NCBI GenBank assembly: GCA_032433595.1
Contig: JASWJB010000095.1
Location: 62,001 to 126,000, forward strand
Source: Conoideocrella luteorostrata
Taxonomy: Eukaryota > Ascomycota > Sordariomycetes > Hypocreales > Clavicipitaceae
Length of the DNA: 64,000 bases
Direction of reading: 5' to 3'
In this document: positions 24,201 through 34,788 of the stretch, in pieces
Position numbering within the stretch: the stretch's first letter is position 1
Layout: every line of letters begins with the position of its first letter
Program-made: the position numbers and the translations under genes
Notes under the pieces: generated by a model
The model's database searches: none
Told to the model about the DNA's origin: nothing
What the model saw: the letters and a program-made list of their open reading frames with translations, nothing else

Positions 24201-24663
24201 ATACGTAGCCTGAAGCATTTTCTGGCACATCCTCATCGTTGAAGAACAAGACAGTCCCGTCTGCTGCCAGTCTAGCATCCGATGCCAAAAGTGGTCCAAC
24301 ATAGGCCTGTACATCCTTCAAAGCCGCCGATATTGACTTGTTTGGGGTCGATGCAAAATCTAGCTTTCGAACCCCAAACGTTGGGTTGGCTTGCTCGTCA
24401 TCACTGCAGAGTCCCCAGGCAAACTGGCTGCTTCCATCAGTGCTGTAGCGATGCAGAAGAAGTGACCAGGCCAAGAGCAGAATTTCGGATTCGTGTATGT
24501 GATTGGCCCGTTGAAACAGCCCAGGAATCTCAAATTGGAGTCCTTTACCTCTGCCAAGCCTCTTGGGCTGATGTGCCTGCACAACATCTTTGGTCATGTT
24601 GTCGATCTGGAGTTGGTTGGTTGGTGTTTGTTTCCCACACGATGCATCCGACGTTGGCTGCAT
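18278..24663 (-). CDS. sidD: siderophore NRPS, SidD/NPS6 type (A-T-C-dA-T-C)
   Basis: Two exons (24663-24175 and 24106-18278; 68-nt intron, donor GTAAGA) give 2105 residues, close to Aspergillus SidD. After a 180-residue lead comes a full adenylation domain: FTSGSTGKPKG (~397), GYGPAECT, YKTGDLVRY and the lysine in SGKIDRK. A carrier domain follows (FFMLGGDSILAMK, Ser ~826), then a condensation domain with HHAVYDAW (~1025). The second adenylation region is only a stub whose core words are eroded (HQTGHLVRY, FNGHIID). The second carrier (FFRLGGDSILAMR, ~1612) and a last condensation domain with SHAQYDG (~1831) end the protein. This architecture builds ester-linked fusarinine- or coprogen-type siderophores from acylated hydroxyornithine. 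The frame is open for 19 codons above the chosen start, so an upstream exon is possible. Confidence 0.92.
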
Positions 24664-25734
24664 TACGGGATCCGGTTCTAAGGCTGCGTCACGGCTTGGA
24701 AATCTTTCTCCATGCTTTCATGGCCGAAATCTCCAAGTTAACCGAGTTCAGAGAATAATCCACATCTTCTGAGTAGGCTCTGGCGCGGGTACTCATGCCC
24801 CATGGAGCCAATTGAACAATAAAACTCGAACCAGGTTTTTTCCAATATACAACTAGTATATCATCGGCCCACCGTCCATGGATGTACATGTGCAATATTC
24901 CCCATTGCAATTACTGGCCGATTCCGCCGTCAAGTTTTGCAAGGACAGATTTCCGCAGCTCAAACATACGTTCAACATGATAGGTACAACAGAGACCGTA
25001 AAGGACAGGGCACGGGAGAAAAACAAATTGAGCTATTGCTTCCCATGTGGACTTTTTCAGGGATCAGATGCGCTGCCAAGTCCAAGGGGTGTGGTTAATA
25101 TCTGAGTGGGTTGCCATGAGGCATTTCCATGCCGGGTAGCCGCCATTCCCACCTATGCACGTATATTGTATCGGACTCTACAAGAAGGTTGCATTTCATG
25201 TCCGCCCACTTCGCTTGATCAATCAGTCATAGAAACCTCTTTTAAACGTGTGGAGTGCATGTGGACAATGCCACATGGTGGATACTGATTGATAAGTCTC
25301 GAACTGAGATTGATAATGCTCCTTGGCGCCACGGACCAGGGGGGGGGTGCCGAGAGATTATCCTCCCCTGGCAACTAAGTGATAAAATTTTGCTGAGCCT
25401 CGACTAGGATATGGATTTTTAAGATTTTGAGCGCAATAGCCGCGTCATCGCTTTAAGCCGACAAAACGCATTCTACATGACAAGGCCTGCCAAGCATTGC
25501 TTGACGAAAGCACGGTCCTGTCATAAAAGCTCATATTAACACACTTTTGCGGGTCTAAAAGATGTGCCTTTTCAATAGGCCAAGTTCAATATTATACAGT
25601 ATGCTAGTTACCTGAATTCTCTTATTATTACTAGTGACATGATTTATGTACGGCTGGAGTCACGGTCACCAGTTATGCTAAATCGCTCAACGCCCTCTAG
25701 AATCTACTTTTGTAATGGATAATCCCAACTACTC
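24664..25734. other. intergenic, NRPS promoter and ABC transporter 3' flank
   Basis: A minus-strand open stretch (24910-24689) directly above the NRPS looks partly protein-like (WADDILVVYWKKPG) and could hold a 5' exon, but I cannot define its splice sites. Three TGATAA words lie at 25287-25385. A run of nine G's occurs near 25340. Otherwise no gene seen. Confidence 0.45.
25287..25385. promoter_or_regulatory. cluster of three TGATAA words upstream of the NRPS
   Basis: GATTGATAAG at 25287-25296, GATTGATAA at 25308-25316 and TGATAA at 25380-25385 fall within 100 bases, about 620-720 bases upstream of the NRPS start. Clustered HGATAR words are what an iron-responsive GATA repressor of the SreA family would bind; binding is inferred. 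Confidence 0.4.
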
Positions 25735-28700
25735 TTAGCCAGAAATCATCTGACTCAACACGTTTGAGCGATAGTTTTCTGATCTTGCATAGAGCTCATC
25801 ATGAGTGCCCGAGTCAACGGCCCTCCCGCCCTCGATCATGTAGATGATGTCGGCTTTGCGTATAGTGTGTAGACGATGTGCTACTGCCAAAACGCTGATT
25901 CCCTTAGACGCAATCTCTAGTCCATTCTGCAGCAGCTTCTCGGATTCGGCATCAAGCGCACTCGTAGGTTCATCCAAGATAAGCAGCCTAGGTTTTCGCA
26001 CAAGTGCGCGAGCAATGGCTAGACGTTGCTTCTGACCACCGGAAAGTTTGTTTCCAGAGCTTCCACAATCAGTATCGTAGCCCTCAGGAAGACTCATGAT
26101 TGTGTCGTGGATATTTGCCAACTTGCAGGCTTGAATGATTTCTTCCTCAGACACTTCTGTGCCTGGACGGGCTCCTAGTGACACATTAAAACGCACGCTG
26201 CCTTCAAAGAGCACGCCATCTTGAGGGACAAGAGCAATGTCATCTCGGAATGTAATATCCGTCTTCTTGGTTATGTCCGACCCATCGATCAGGATCTCTC
26301 CTGACGAAGGCACATACATGCGTTCCACAAGGGAGATGATTGTAGATTTCCCGGCCCCTGAGGGACCGACAAGACCGCAGAACTGGCCTGGTCTGACACG
26401 AAGATTCAATCCAGTCAATGCGGGGGCGTTGAAGCGCGTGGGGTATGAGAAGTGAACGTTGCGAAGTTCCAAATCGACACCTCCTCTGGGCTTAGGTGAG
26501 ATGTTCTTTGTTTCCGCAATAGCTTCAACATCGTTCTTGGTTGACGCCGATGCATTCGAATGTTCGGGTTTGCCGAGCTCAATAACTTGGGTCACTCGGG
26601 CTATGGCTGCCTTTGCGTTGGTGAACTCGGGAGCAAGAGCAAACATCTGACTCCAGAGCTGAGCACTGACGAGCAAGGAGAAGACCACAATGATGAATTG
26701 TGTTTGGGTATAAAGGCCATTGAAGATCTGCTTAGATCCCCACCAGAATGCTAAGCCAAACGCCAAATTGCCTGTGAGATACTGCAGAGCCAGCCATAAG
26801 TTGGCAGTGAAGCTGATTGCAGTGACTTCCCTCTTTGGTCCGTCTAGTGTGCGTCGATAGACTTCGAGAATCTCACCCTCCAACGACAAGGAGGCGACAG
26901 TCTTGATCGAGTCGACTGCTTCGACACTAATCCCCACAGACTTGCTAAAAGCATCTTCGTGTTTTTCGTAAAATTTGCCCAGAGTTCGTAGCTGGATGAG
27001 ACCAATGCCCAAGAGCAAGGGCACAACTGCCAGACACACAATGGCGATCTTCCAGGCCACAACTAGTGTCATAATGATGGCTGCCAGAAGATTGATGCAA
27101 ATGGACAGGATAGTGCCGATGGTTGATCCGCTGAGGCCAGCAATTTGATTTCCATCATTAGTGATATAGCCAAGTAAGCTAGTGGGCGTTCTGTCGTCTG
27201 ACTGATGCCACTGCACATCTTGCTGAAATAGCGAACGGAGAAGTTGGACGCGAATGTTGTAGATGGACTTTTCTGACACCATGCCAAAACCAACCCAACT
27301 TGTTAAGTTGGCGAAAAACTCAATGATGGCGAGAACGAAGAACATCAGACCGAAGAAGTTGCCACTCGACTTGATGTAGCTGGGAGTTTGACAGGGCGTT
27401 AAACTGCCGACTGTGTGACCAAAGATGACAGCCTCAGCGGAGAAAGCACCACCAACAATACTTGCGCCGACAAGGGCGATAAGGGCAATGATGACATGTG
27501 GGCGAACAAAGGAGAAGAGGGTCTTGGCCGGAGCCCAAGAGGGCTTCTGCTTTGAGGGGCCATTTACGTCACTCAAAGACTGATCATGAGATGGTACATC
27601 AAGAATCTTTTCCGATGCGGTTTTAACGTCTTGTTTGTCATCTTCAACCCGGGTATCAATACTCATGTTCTCTACAGACGCCGCTCCATCGTGTGGGGCA
27701 GATGGGTTGCTCAAGTTTTGCAAATCGACAAAGCCAGCATAAGTTCCCTTCCTGCGAATCAGATCTGAGTGGCTGCCTTCTTCGACGACCTGACCCTCGC
27801 TCATGACAATGATCCTGTCTGCATTTTGTATTGTTGACAGGCGATGTGCGACAGAAATCACAGTGCGATTTGAAGAGCAGCGCTCAATGGCCGCAAGAAT
27901 CTCTCTCTCGCTCTTTGAATCTAGAGACGCTGTTGCTTCGTCGAGGATCAAAATCTTCGGGTCCTTGACCAGGGCTCTCGCGATGGCAATACGCTGTCGC
28001 TGACCGCCAGAGAGCTGCTTGCCGCTTGATCCAACGACGGTTCCTAGTCCTTCTGGAAGCCTTTTAATGAATTGGGCAGCATCCGCGAGCTCTACTGCTC
28101 TTTGAACCAAGGAAACAATGTCTGCTACATTATTTCCATGCTGGGTAGCAACATCATCCGCCTCCTTGCCCCCTCTAATCGAAGCCGCGACTTCGGCGAG
28201 CTTCGGCCCAAGTAAAACACTATGCAGCCTTTCATGATCAGGAGAAAAGGAGTTGACCAATCCATGAGCAACATTCTCCAGAATTGAGCGGTCGAGAAGA
28301 CGAGATTCTTGCTGAACTAGTCCGATCATACTTCGAACCTGGCGGGTATTGAGCTCTCGAAGATCATGGCCATCCAGAAAGACAGTTCCTTCGGCTGGAT
28401 CATACAAACGAAGCATCAAGGCAGCGACAGTCGACTTGCCACTTCCAGAAAATCCAACGAGAGCTGTTTTCTTGCCAGCTGACAACTCCATTGACACGTT
28501 TCGAAGTACCTGCTGCTCCGGTCGGGAGGGATATGTGAAGCATACACCCTTTAGTTCGAAATGGCCCGAGGCAGCCGCTGGCAGCTTGATGCCGTTATCG
28601 GAAGTTGCGTCAATGACAGGCAAGTGTTCCATATCTTTTCTGATTTTCGAGAAGGAAGCCGCCGCCGCCGCAAAGATATGGATGAAGGGAGTGACCTCGC

Positions 28701-29883
28701 TGAGAATGAGCGTTGCTGCGAAAACAAGACCGAATTAGCTTCGCTACTGATAATAAAACGTAGAAAGTTCACTGTAGCTCGGCCGACCTACCATCAACCA
28801 ATAAAAAGATAACGGTGAAAATAGAGCCGACGGTTACTCCGGACACGTTATTTTCCACATTATCGGCAATCATCCTGCTCCCCAGCCAGAATGACAAGCC
28901 GTTGGCCGAATACGCGATGAAGTACATCAGACCAGCTTGAACACCATTAGCAACAGCTTTCTTGAGGCCCACATTTCTTGCGGCGCGGAGGTGCCTCGAG
29001 AACTTGGCTTCGAGTCTATCATTGGCATTGAAGGCGTGAACAACAGCAACATTGGACAACGCCTCCGAGGCAATTGATGAGGCTGCTGCAAAGTGATCGG
29101 ATACCCGCGATGAGTATTTTTCGATGAACCATGCTCCGACCAGCGACATGGTAAAGTACGCTGGAATGAGAACGATTAGGATGCCAGCCAGTTTGGAATT
29201 TTTAATGAAGGCCACAACGTAAGCAGTCACAAAGAACGAAACGCTGGAAAGCAAAATGCCAACCTTCTCGGAGGTGCCCGCTCGAATTGCCGAAATGTCG
29301 CCATTAAGCCGTGAAGACACCTCTCCGCTTGGCACGTTGTCGAAGAATGCAGGATCCTGGTGAAGCAATTTCTGCAGGTATTGCTCGCGAAGACGTTGGG
29401 CCAGTCGAGCGCCACCAAGAGACCAGCAAACTAGATGAATATAAACGAGAACGAATTGCGCCACAGCAAGATAAACGACATAAAGAATCTTATCATTTAC
29501 CGCCGACTGGTAAGCAGCCTGTCGCAGAGGATCGAGGCTGCTTGAGGCTCCCGCATCACATGATTCGTCATTGAAGTCATCGATGAGTTGGCCGAAGATG
29601 ATGCCTAGTATCGGGAAGGGGACTCCGGATGCACAGGCGCTGATGAGGCCAGTGACGAAGAGAGCAATGTCGAGTTTTGTCGGGTTCGCTCTGACGTAGA
29701 TGCTGAAATAGGCAAAAATGTTTCTGAGCTGTAGCGATCGTATGTGCTGTTAGTGTTTGCGTCTTGTTTCTCATCTTGAGAGCGAGCTTATTATTGAAGC
29801 TCGGTTGGTCAGTGAATCTGCTCACTTACTTTCTCCGACACCTTGGATGTGGCATCTCGTGCAGGCGGTTTTGAGTCTGCCAT
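25735..29883 (-). CDS. sitT: full-length ABC (ABCB-type) transporter, SitT-like
   Basis: Three exons on the minus strand (29883-29830, 29728-28792, 28715-25735) give 1323 residues with the order TMD-NBD-TMD-NBD. The first NBD has GFSGSGKST (~418-426), GKQLSGGQ (~563-569) and LILDEATASLD; the second has GPSGAGKST, NKLSGGQ and LLILDEPTSALD, so both ATP sites look functional. An ~40-residue extra loop separates ILENVAHGL from the signature in the first NBD. The 54-base first exon codes MADSKPPARDATSKVSEK and splices in phase (GTAAGT, intron 101 nt). The family exports peptides, lipids and drugs; the gene beside sidD and sidH in Aspergillus (sitT) is of this type and is iron-regulated. A role in siderophore or precursor export is likely but inferred from context. 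Confidence 0.9.
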
Positions 29884-31204
29884 GTTTACGCAAGGTCAGG
29901 AAGGTATCGAAACCGCCACTCCAGTTGGACCCAAGTGTACAATATTTCACGAAGGATGAATCAATATCGACAACGAAAACATGTTGACTCCCTTTCGTCC
30001 TCTGTTTGTCGCATCCAGAGGACTGTTCGCAGGGTTCCATCGGCAAATGCGGGTCGCGAACCGATGCCAACCACAATCCACTATGCCGAATTGAGGTTCA
30101 CGATCCGCAGTGTTTTCGTATGTACCTGCCACTGCCGACTCGCTCCTTTTTTCCCTTCTTCTGCACTCTCCCCTATCTGCCCTTGAGCTTGCCATCAAAT
30201 TTTATTTCTCCTCTTCTCGTTTGTAAGCCGATATCGGTAGCTCCACCGGTGGATCGCAGACCCATGGTTGCAGGACGTGTGTCCCGGAGCAGCATGGGTA
30301 TTGACGGTGACTCGTGACAGGCGCAGGCGATTAGATGTGATTGATTAGATTGTGGAAGTCATAAAATTCTAGACCGTTCCCGCCGTGGCTTGCCCTAGCA
30401 CTCAATCCCCACCACCGCGTCCGTTTTCCATTTCCAGTCTCCACGAAACTACAAGTAGTGCTCGCCTGATGGAGACTTCACTCCACTTGGTTCAGACCAC
30501 CATCCGTGAATGACCGTGGAACTACGAATAAACTCTCAAAGGCGACAGAGTGGATTTTCTTATTGACAAGGGCGGATGCTGTTTACCTGGTGTGACAGGT
30601 ACATGTCGTACGCACACACCCTCCATGACATTATGTAGAAAGACACCCAAGCAAGCCGCAATGCTCATGTCGAATATTTGCTCAGGGATCCGAATCAAAC
30701 GTATTTGCGACGGTAGCGAGTCCTAACGCCGAGGTAAAATATCAATCTTGGTACGAAGCTCAGCAGTTCTGGAACGATATTGTGCCGTCTCGTACTGGCA
30801 AGGTCAGCCGCGGCTGGACACTGAGTGAAATCCCGCACAGACAGAAAACATCGCTCATGGGATGGGATAGGATGGGTCCTTATTTATACAGCTACTTTCG
30901 CGATCGGCTACGAAATATTGTACATGCAGCTCGGCTTCAGGTAGTATTAGCTGTGGACCGACACGCGAAAACCCTCCCGAGACGAAAACCCGCTTGGCGT
31001 ACCCTCAGCTCAGTCCAAGGCCTGGGAACACTTGCAAATGCTCTCAAGTAGGAGATTTATCAAAAACTCATCACATTTCCTTGTGAGAACCGTAGACTAG
31101 AAGCCTCGGAACTTTTCTTTCCACCACTTGTGTTTCTCTCATCGTTGCCAAACAGCCACGGCCAGCAAAAGAGATCATCTTGACCCTGCATCATCAGTTC
31201 AACC
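29884..31204. other. divergent promoter region between ABC transporter and sidH
   Basis: This 1.3-kb stretch lies between the start of the ABC gene (minus) and of the enoyl-CoA hydratase (plus), so both promoters must sit here. A TTATCA word (TGATAA on the minus strand) occurs at 31057-31062, 143 bases before sidH. No gene seen; an 89-codon frame at 30782-31051 is unsupported. Confidence 0.5.
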
Positions 31205-32080
31205 ATGGCACACACAGCTTTCAAGCAAAAATTGCCAGCACAGACATATAGTCTGGTCTCATTTCCATCTCAGCATGTCATGCTGGTAGTGTTCAATCGC
31301 CCAGGCAAACTCAACGCCATGACGGTGAATGCCCAATACGAACTTGAGGCTCTTTTCACTTGGTACGACGCTGAACCTTCCCTTCGCTGTGCCGTTATCA
31401 CCGGCGCCGGGCGCGCGTTCTGCTCTGGCATGGACCTCAAGGAATGGAATGATATTGCCACTAGGCGCTCTCGAGGTCTACAAGAGGAACGGCCCATGAA
31501 TCCCCCATCTGGGTTTGGAGGACTGTCACGACGGCATGGCAAAAAACCTATTATTGCAGCTGTGAATGGGTTGGCCTTTGGCGGTGGGCTCGAGATCTTG
31601 GCCAACCTTGACCTTATCTTTGCCGCCAAGAGCGCAAAATTTGCGCTCACAGAAGTGAAGAGGGGCGTTGTACCAAATGCAGGGTCCTTGCCAAGATTAG
31701 CGAGGACCATTGGTCGTCCCAGGGCCATGGAACTTGCTCTCACGGGAAGAGCTATTACAGCAGCGGAGGCAAAGGATTGGTCGCTGATCAATGATGTTAC
31801 GGAAGACTCAGCGAGCGGTGATGACGGCTCGGTGATAGATCGGCCAGTTGTTCAGAAAGCTATCCAGTTTGCCGGCACTATTGCCAGTAACAGCCCGGAC
31901 AGCGTGATCATTAGCCGAGCAGGTGTCATATCAGGCTGGGAGGATGGCAGTGCCGAGAATGCTACCCGCTTACTGTGTGAGACGTGGAACTCGACGCTGT
32001 ATGGTGGCGAAAACCACCGAGAAGGGTTGCTGGCATTTGTGGAAAAGAGAGATCCCAAATGGATAGATAGCAGGCTGTAG
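31205..32080 (+). CDS. sidH: enoyl-CoA hydratase/isomerase, SidH-like (siderophore acyl supply)
   Basis: Single exon, 291 residues from ATG at 31205. Crotonase-fold landmarks are clear: FNRPGKLNAM, the oxyanion-hole words GAGRAFCSGMDLKEW and NGLAFGGGLEI, and LTEVKRGVVPNAGSLPRL. In Aspergillus SidH dehydrates mevalonyl-CoA to anhydromevalonyl-CoA, the acyl donor used by SidF. The protein ends in WIDSRL; SRL is a PTS1 signal, consistent with the known peroxisomal location of this step. The partner CoA ligase (SidI) is not in this window. It is transcribed away from the ABC gene and toward the MFS transporter. The substrate assignment rests on the cluster and on the shared peroxisomal signal with SidF. 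Confidence 0.88.
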   Translation: MAHTAFKQKLPAQTYSLVSFPSQHVMLVVFNRPGKLNAMTVNAQYELEALFTWYDAEPSLRCAVITGAGRAFCSGMDLKEWNDIATRRSRGLQEERPMNPPSGFGGLSRRHGKKPIIAAVNGLAFGGGLEILANLDLIFAAKSAKFALTEVKRGVVPNAGSLPRLARTIGRPRAMELALTGRAITAAEAKDWSLINDVTEDSASGDDGSVIDRPVVQKAIQFAGTIASNSPDSVIISRAGVISGWEDGSAENATRLLCETWNSTLYGGENHREGLLAFVEKRDPKWIDSRL

Positions 32081-32826
32081 ACAGAATGAGAACAGAACGT
32101 TGCTTTTGGAATGGTAGTTTCTGCGGCATACATCACTCAAAGTAGCTTGTGCCTTATAATTCAGCCATAGCTCGTTCAGGCACTTGCAGCCGAAGCGCTG
32201 AAAACGCCCTTGTTCGAAGAAATTGGCCGCATGAGATCAAATAGACGCCGTGGAGCAAGTTCATACCCCTTCCTGCACTGGTTCGGCACTCGATCCCTAA
32301 GTCAGATCATCGCATCACGCCGCATGTGTTGTATTTTAGTACAATCAAAGTCTTATCCATGCATTTTTTACACCCTGGACTTCCCTCCACTTCCACAAAC
32401 TTGGCCCAGTCAATAGTCCTATTGCAGGGATTAACCAGCTTCAGCTTCATATTTAGTCTAGTCGGAATACGTCGGATAATGCCCTCGAACGACCCGCATT
32501 TATATTGACCTAGCAGAATGAATCTGCAAGAACCAAGTGGGACGAAATCAATTTATCAGATGTTGTCTGGTCTGGCGTCGGTCGACCATATTATTTTGGA
32601 GACTTGCAGCCGCAGTGGGCCACGAACGGCAGAGGCGGCCATCTAATCAATCAGTTCAAAAGCAGAAGGAGCGAAGCTGATCCATTACCTTTTAATTCTG
32701 TCCCTTTGCCGTTGCGTTAGAGTCAAATCCTTTCGAACAGCCTTGCTTTCAACCCCCTCTTGAGCTGATTGTGTGTCTCAAAAGAGTACCTCTACAGCTC
32801 AGGCCAAGTGAAAAGCAGCGCAAACA
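32081..32826. other. intergenic, MFS transporter promoter
   Basis: No gene seen. It holds an exact SreA-like site (32553-32561) and a CT-rich leader before the transporter start at 32827. Confidence 0.5.
32553..32561 (-). promoter_or_regulatory. candidate SreA/GATA site upstream of MFS siderophore transporter
   Basis: TTATCAGAT on the plus strand, ATCTGATAA on the minus strand, an exact match to the ATCWGATAA motif. It lies 266 bases upstream of the transporter start. The only other exact match outside the cluster that I found is at 36465-36473. Confidence 0.5.
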
Positions 32827-34788
32827 ATGGCCGAGTATACCGAAAAGTCAGCACCTCCTGTGGTGGAGGAGCAGCACAACCACGACGACAAGAATTATAC
32901 GGGTGCAGAGACTGTCAATCAACATGCCCAGGAAGGTGTGCGAATTGCAGAGGGCATGACTTTGTCATGGTCCAGAGCCTCGCTGATTGCCGTCTTTATC
33001 TGGTGAGTTAACAGTCGAGGAGATGGAAGAAGGCATGAAGATCTGAGGTGTGAGAAGGCTCGGTTCGCTAACTGAATTTCAGCATGTGGTTGATTTACTT
33101 TACCAATGCCATGAGGTCATCTCTAGCTTCCAACCTGACCCCATTCGTTACGAGTGTTTTCAGCAGTCATTCACTCATTCCTGTCATCGATGTTCTGTCG
33201 AGCATCTGTGCGGCGTCTGTCTACATGCCGCTGGCCAAAATTCTCAACTTGTGGGATCGCACATGGGGGTTTTCTTTCATGATTGCTCTCTCAACATTGG
33301 GCATGATTCTCATGGCGGCCTGTAACTCTTTTGAAGTTTACGCGGCAGCAAATGTAAGAATTTTTTCGCGGTCAAAAACAGAACCTCCTATTATGCGTCA
33401 TTTTCAGATCAGAATGAAATCTAATTGGTCGCGACATACTTTATAGGTCTTCTACTCCATTGGTTTCGCAGGCGTCATCTTCTCTGTCGATGTCATGACC
33501 GCTGATATATCTACCATGAAGAGCAGAGGTCTAGCTTTCGCCTTCACCTCTTCGCCTTTCCTGATCACAGCTTTTGGCGGTCCAAAGGCCGCCGAGACTG
33601 TCTACGCCGATAACTGGCGTTGGGGATTCGGAGCCTGGGCTATCGTACTGCCAGCCATCGCCATTCCCATGGTTGCTTTGATGCAAATCGGCAAGTCCAA
33701 AGCTAAGAAGAACGGACACTTGGCAAAACCCGCAGAGATTACAGGCACAAAGCATGGCTTCATGTACTATTTCACTGAATTTGATGGTAAGAATCCTCCT
33801 TTTTCAAGGTATTACCAGCCAAAGTCTCGTCTTCTGACTGTTTGCACTTTTTTTAGTGATTGGCGTGTTCTTGCTTCTTGCCGGTTTTGTTCTGTTCCTC
33901 CTCCCATTCACAATCGCCGCTTCTTCGCAGGACACTTGGCGTTCAGCCCACATCATTGCCATGATTGTTCTCGGCTTTGTTCTCATCATTTGCTTCGCCC
34001 TTTGGGAGAGATTTGGCGCCAAGAGTCCTTTTGTTCCATGGCATCTTCTCAAGGCTCGCAACGTCCTTGGAGCCTGCTGTCTCAGTGCATGCTACCAAAT
34101 CTCGTACTACTGCTGGTACAGCTACTTTACTTCATACCTTCAAGTAGTTTACGGTATCCCCATATCCACAGCAGGCTACATTGCCAGTATCTTTGACGTC
34201 GTCAACGGCGTGAACCTTTTCATCGTTGGCTTCTTGATCCGTTTGACCGGTCGATACAAGTGGATTCTCATGTGGGGAGTTCCGTTGTACATTCTAGGCC
34301 AGGGCTTGTTGATCTATTTCCGCCAGCCAAACTTCTCTGTTGGCTACACCGTCATGTGCCAGGTCTTCATGGCTTTGGCCGGTGGTGTTATGATTCTCGG
34401 TCAGCAGGTGTCCGTCATGTCCGTGTGCGAACACAACGACGTGGCCGCTGTCCTGGCCATGCTGAATCTATTTGGCAACATTGGCGGTGGTATGGGCAAC
34501 AGTATCTCTGGAGCCATTTGGACCAACACCCTTCCCCAGAAACTGCAGGAACTGCTTCCGGCCGCAGTCAGTGACCAGTGGTCAACTATCTACGATAGCC
34601 TCGACGTGCAGCTTAGCTACCCCATGGGTTCCGACGAACGAACTGCTATCATTGCTGCCTATGCAGGCACGCAGAGGCTCATGCTGATTACCGGCACCTG
34701 CATCATGTCTCTGGGACTTATCTGCGTGTTTGTGATCAAGGATATCAATGTCAAGAACGTTCACCAGGTCAAGGGTATGGTCTTGTAA
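32827..34788 (+). CDS. MFS siderophore-iron transporter (MirB/ARN family)
   Basis: Four exons (32827-33002, 33083-33353, 33447-33786, 33857-34788) give 572 residues. A polar, cytosolic N-terminus (EEQHNHDDKNY) precedes many membrane spans. It shows ARN/SIT-family text: WLIYFTNAMRSSLASNLTPFVTSVF in pieces, NLWDRTWGF, SVDVMTADIS, RGLAFAFTSSPFLITAFGGP, NWRWGFGAWAI, and later FGAKSPFVPW and YLQVVYGIPISTAGY. Such proton-coupled transporters take up ferri-siderophores; MirB imports triacetylfusarinine C in Aspergillus. The final loop YDSLDVQLSYPMGSDERTAI resembles the extracellular loop known to matter for substrate choice in the family. Introns are 70-93 nt with standard signals. It closes the right side of the siderophore cluster. 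Which siderophore it carries is not visible from sequence. Confidence 0.9.

Noticed and set aside
30782..31051. 89-codon plus-strand frame in the ABC/sidH divergent promoter
   Set aside because: No domain, no splice logic, and no leader; probably chance.
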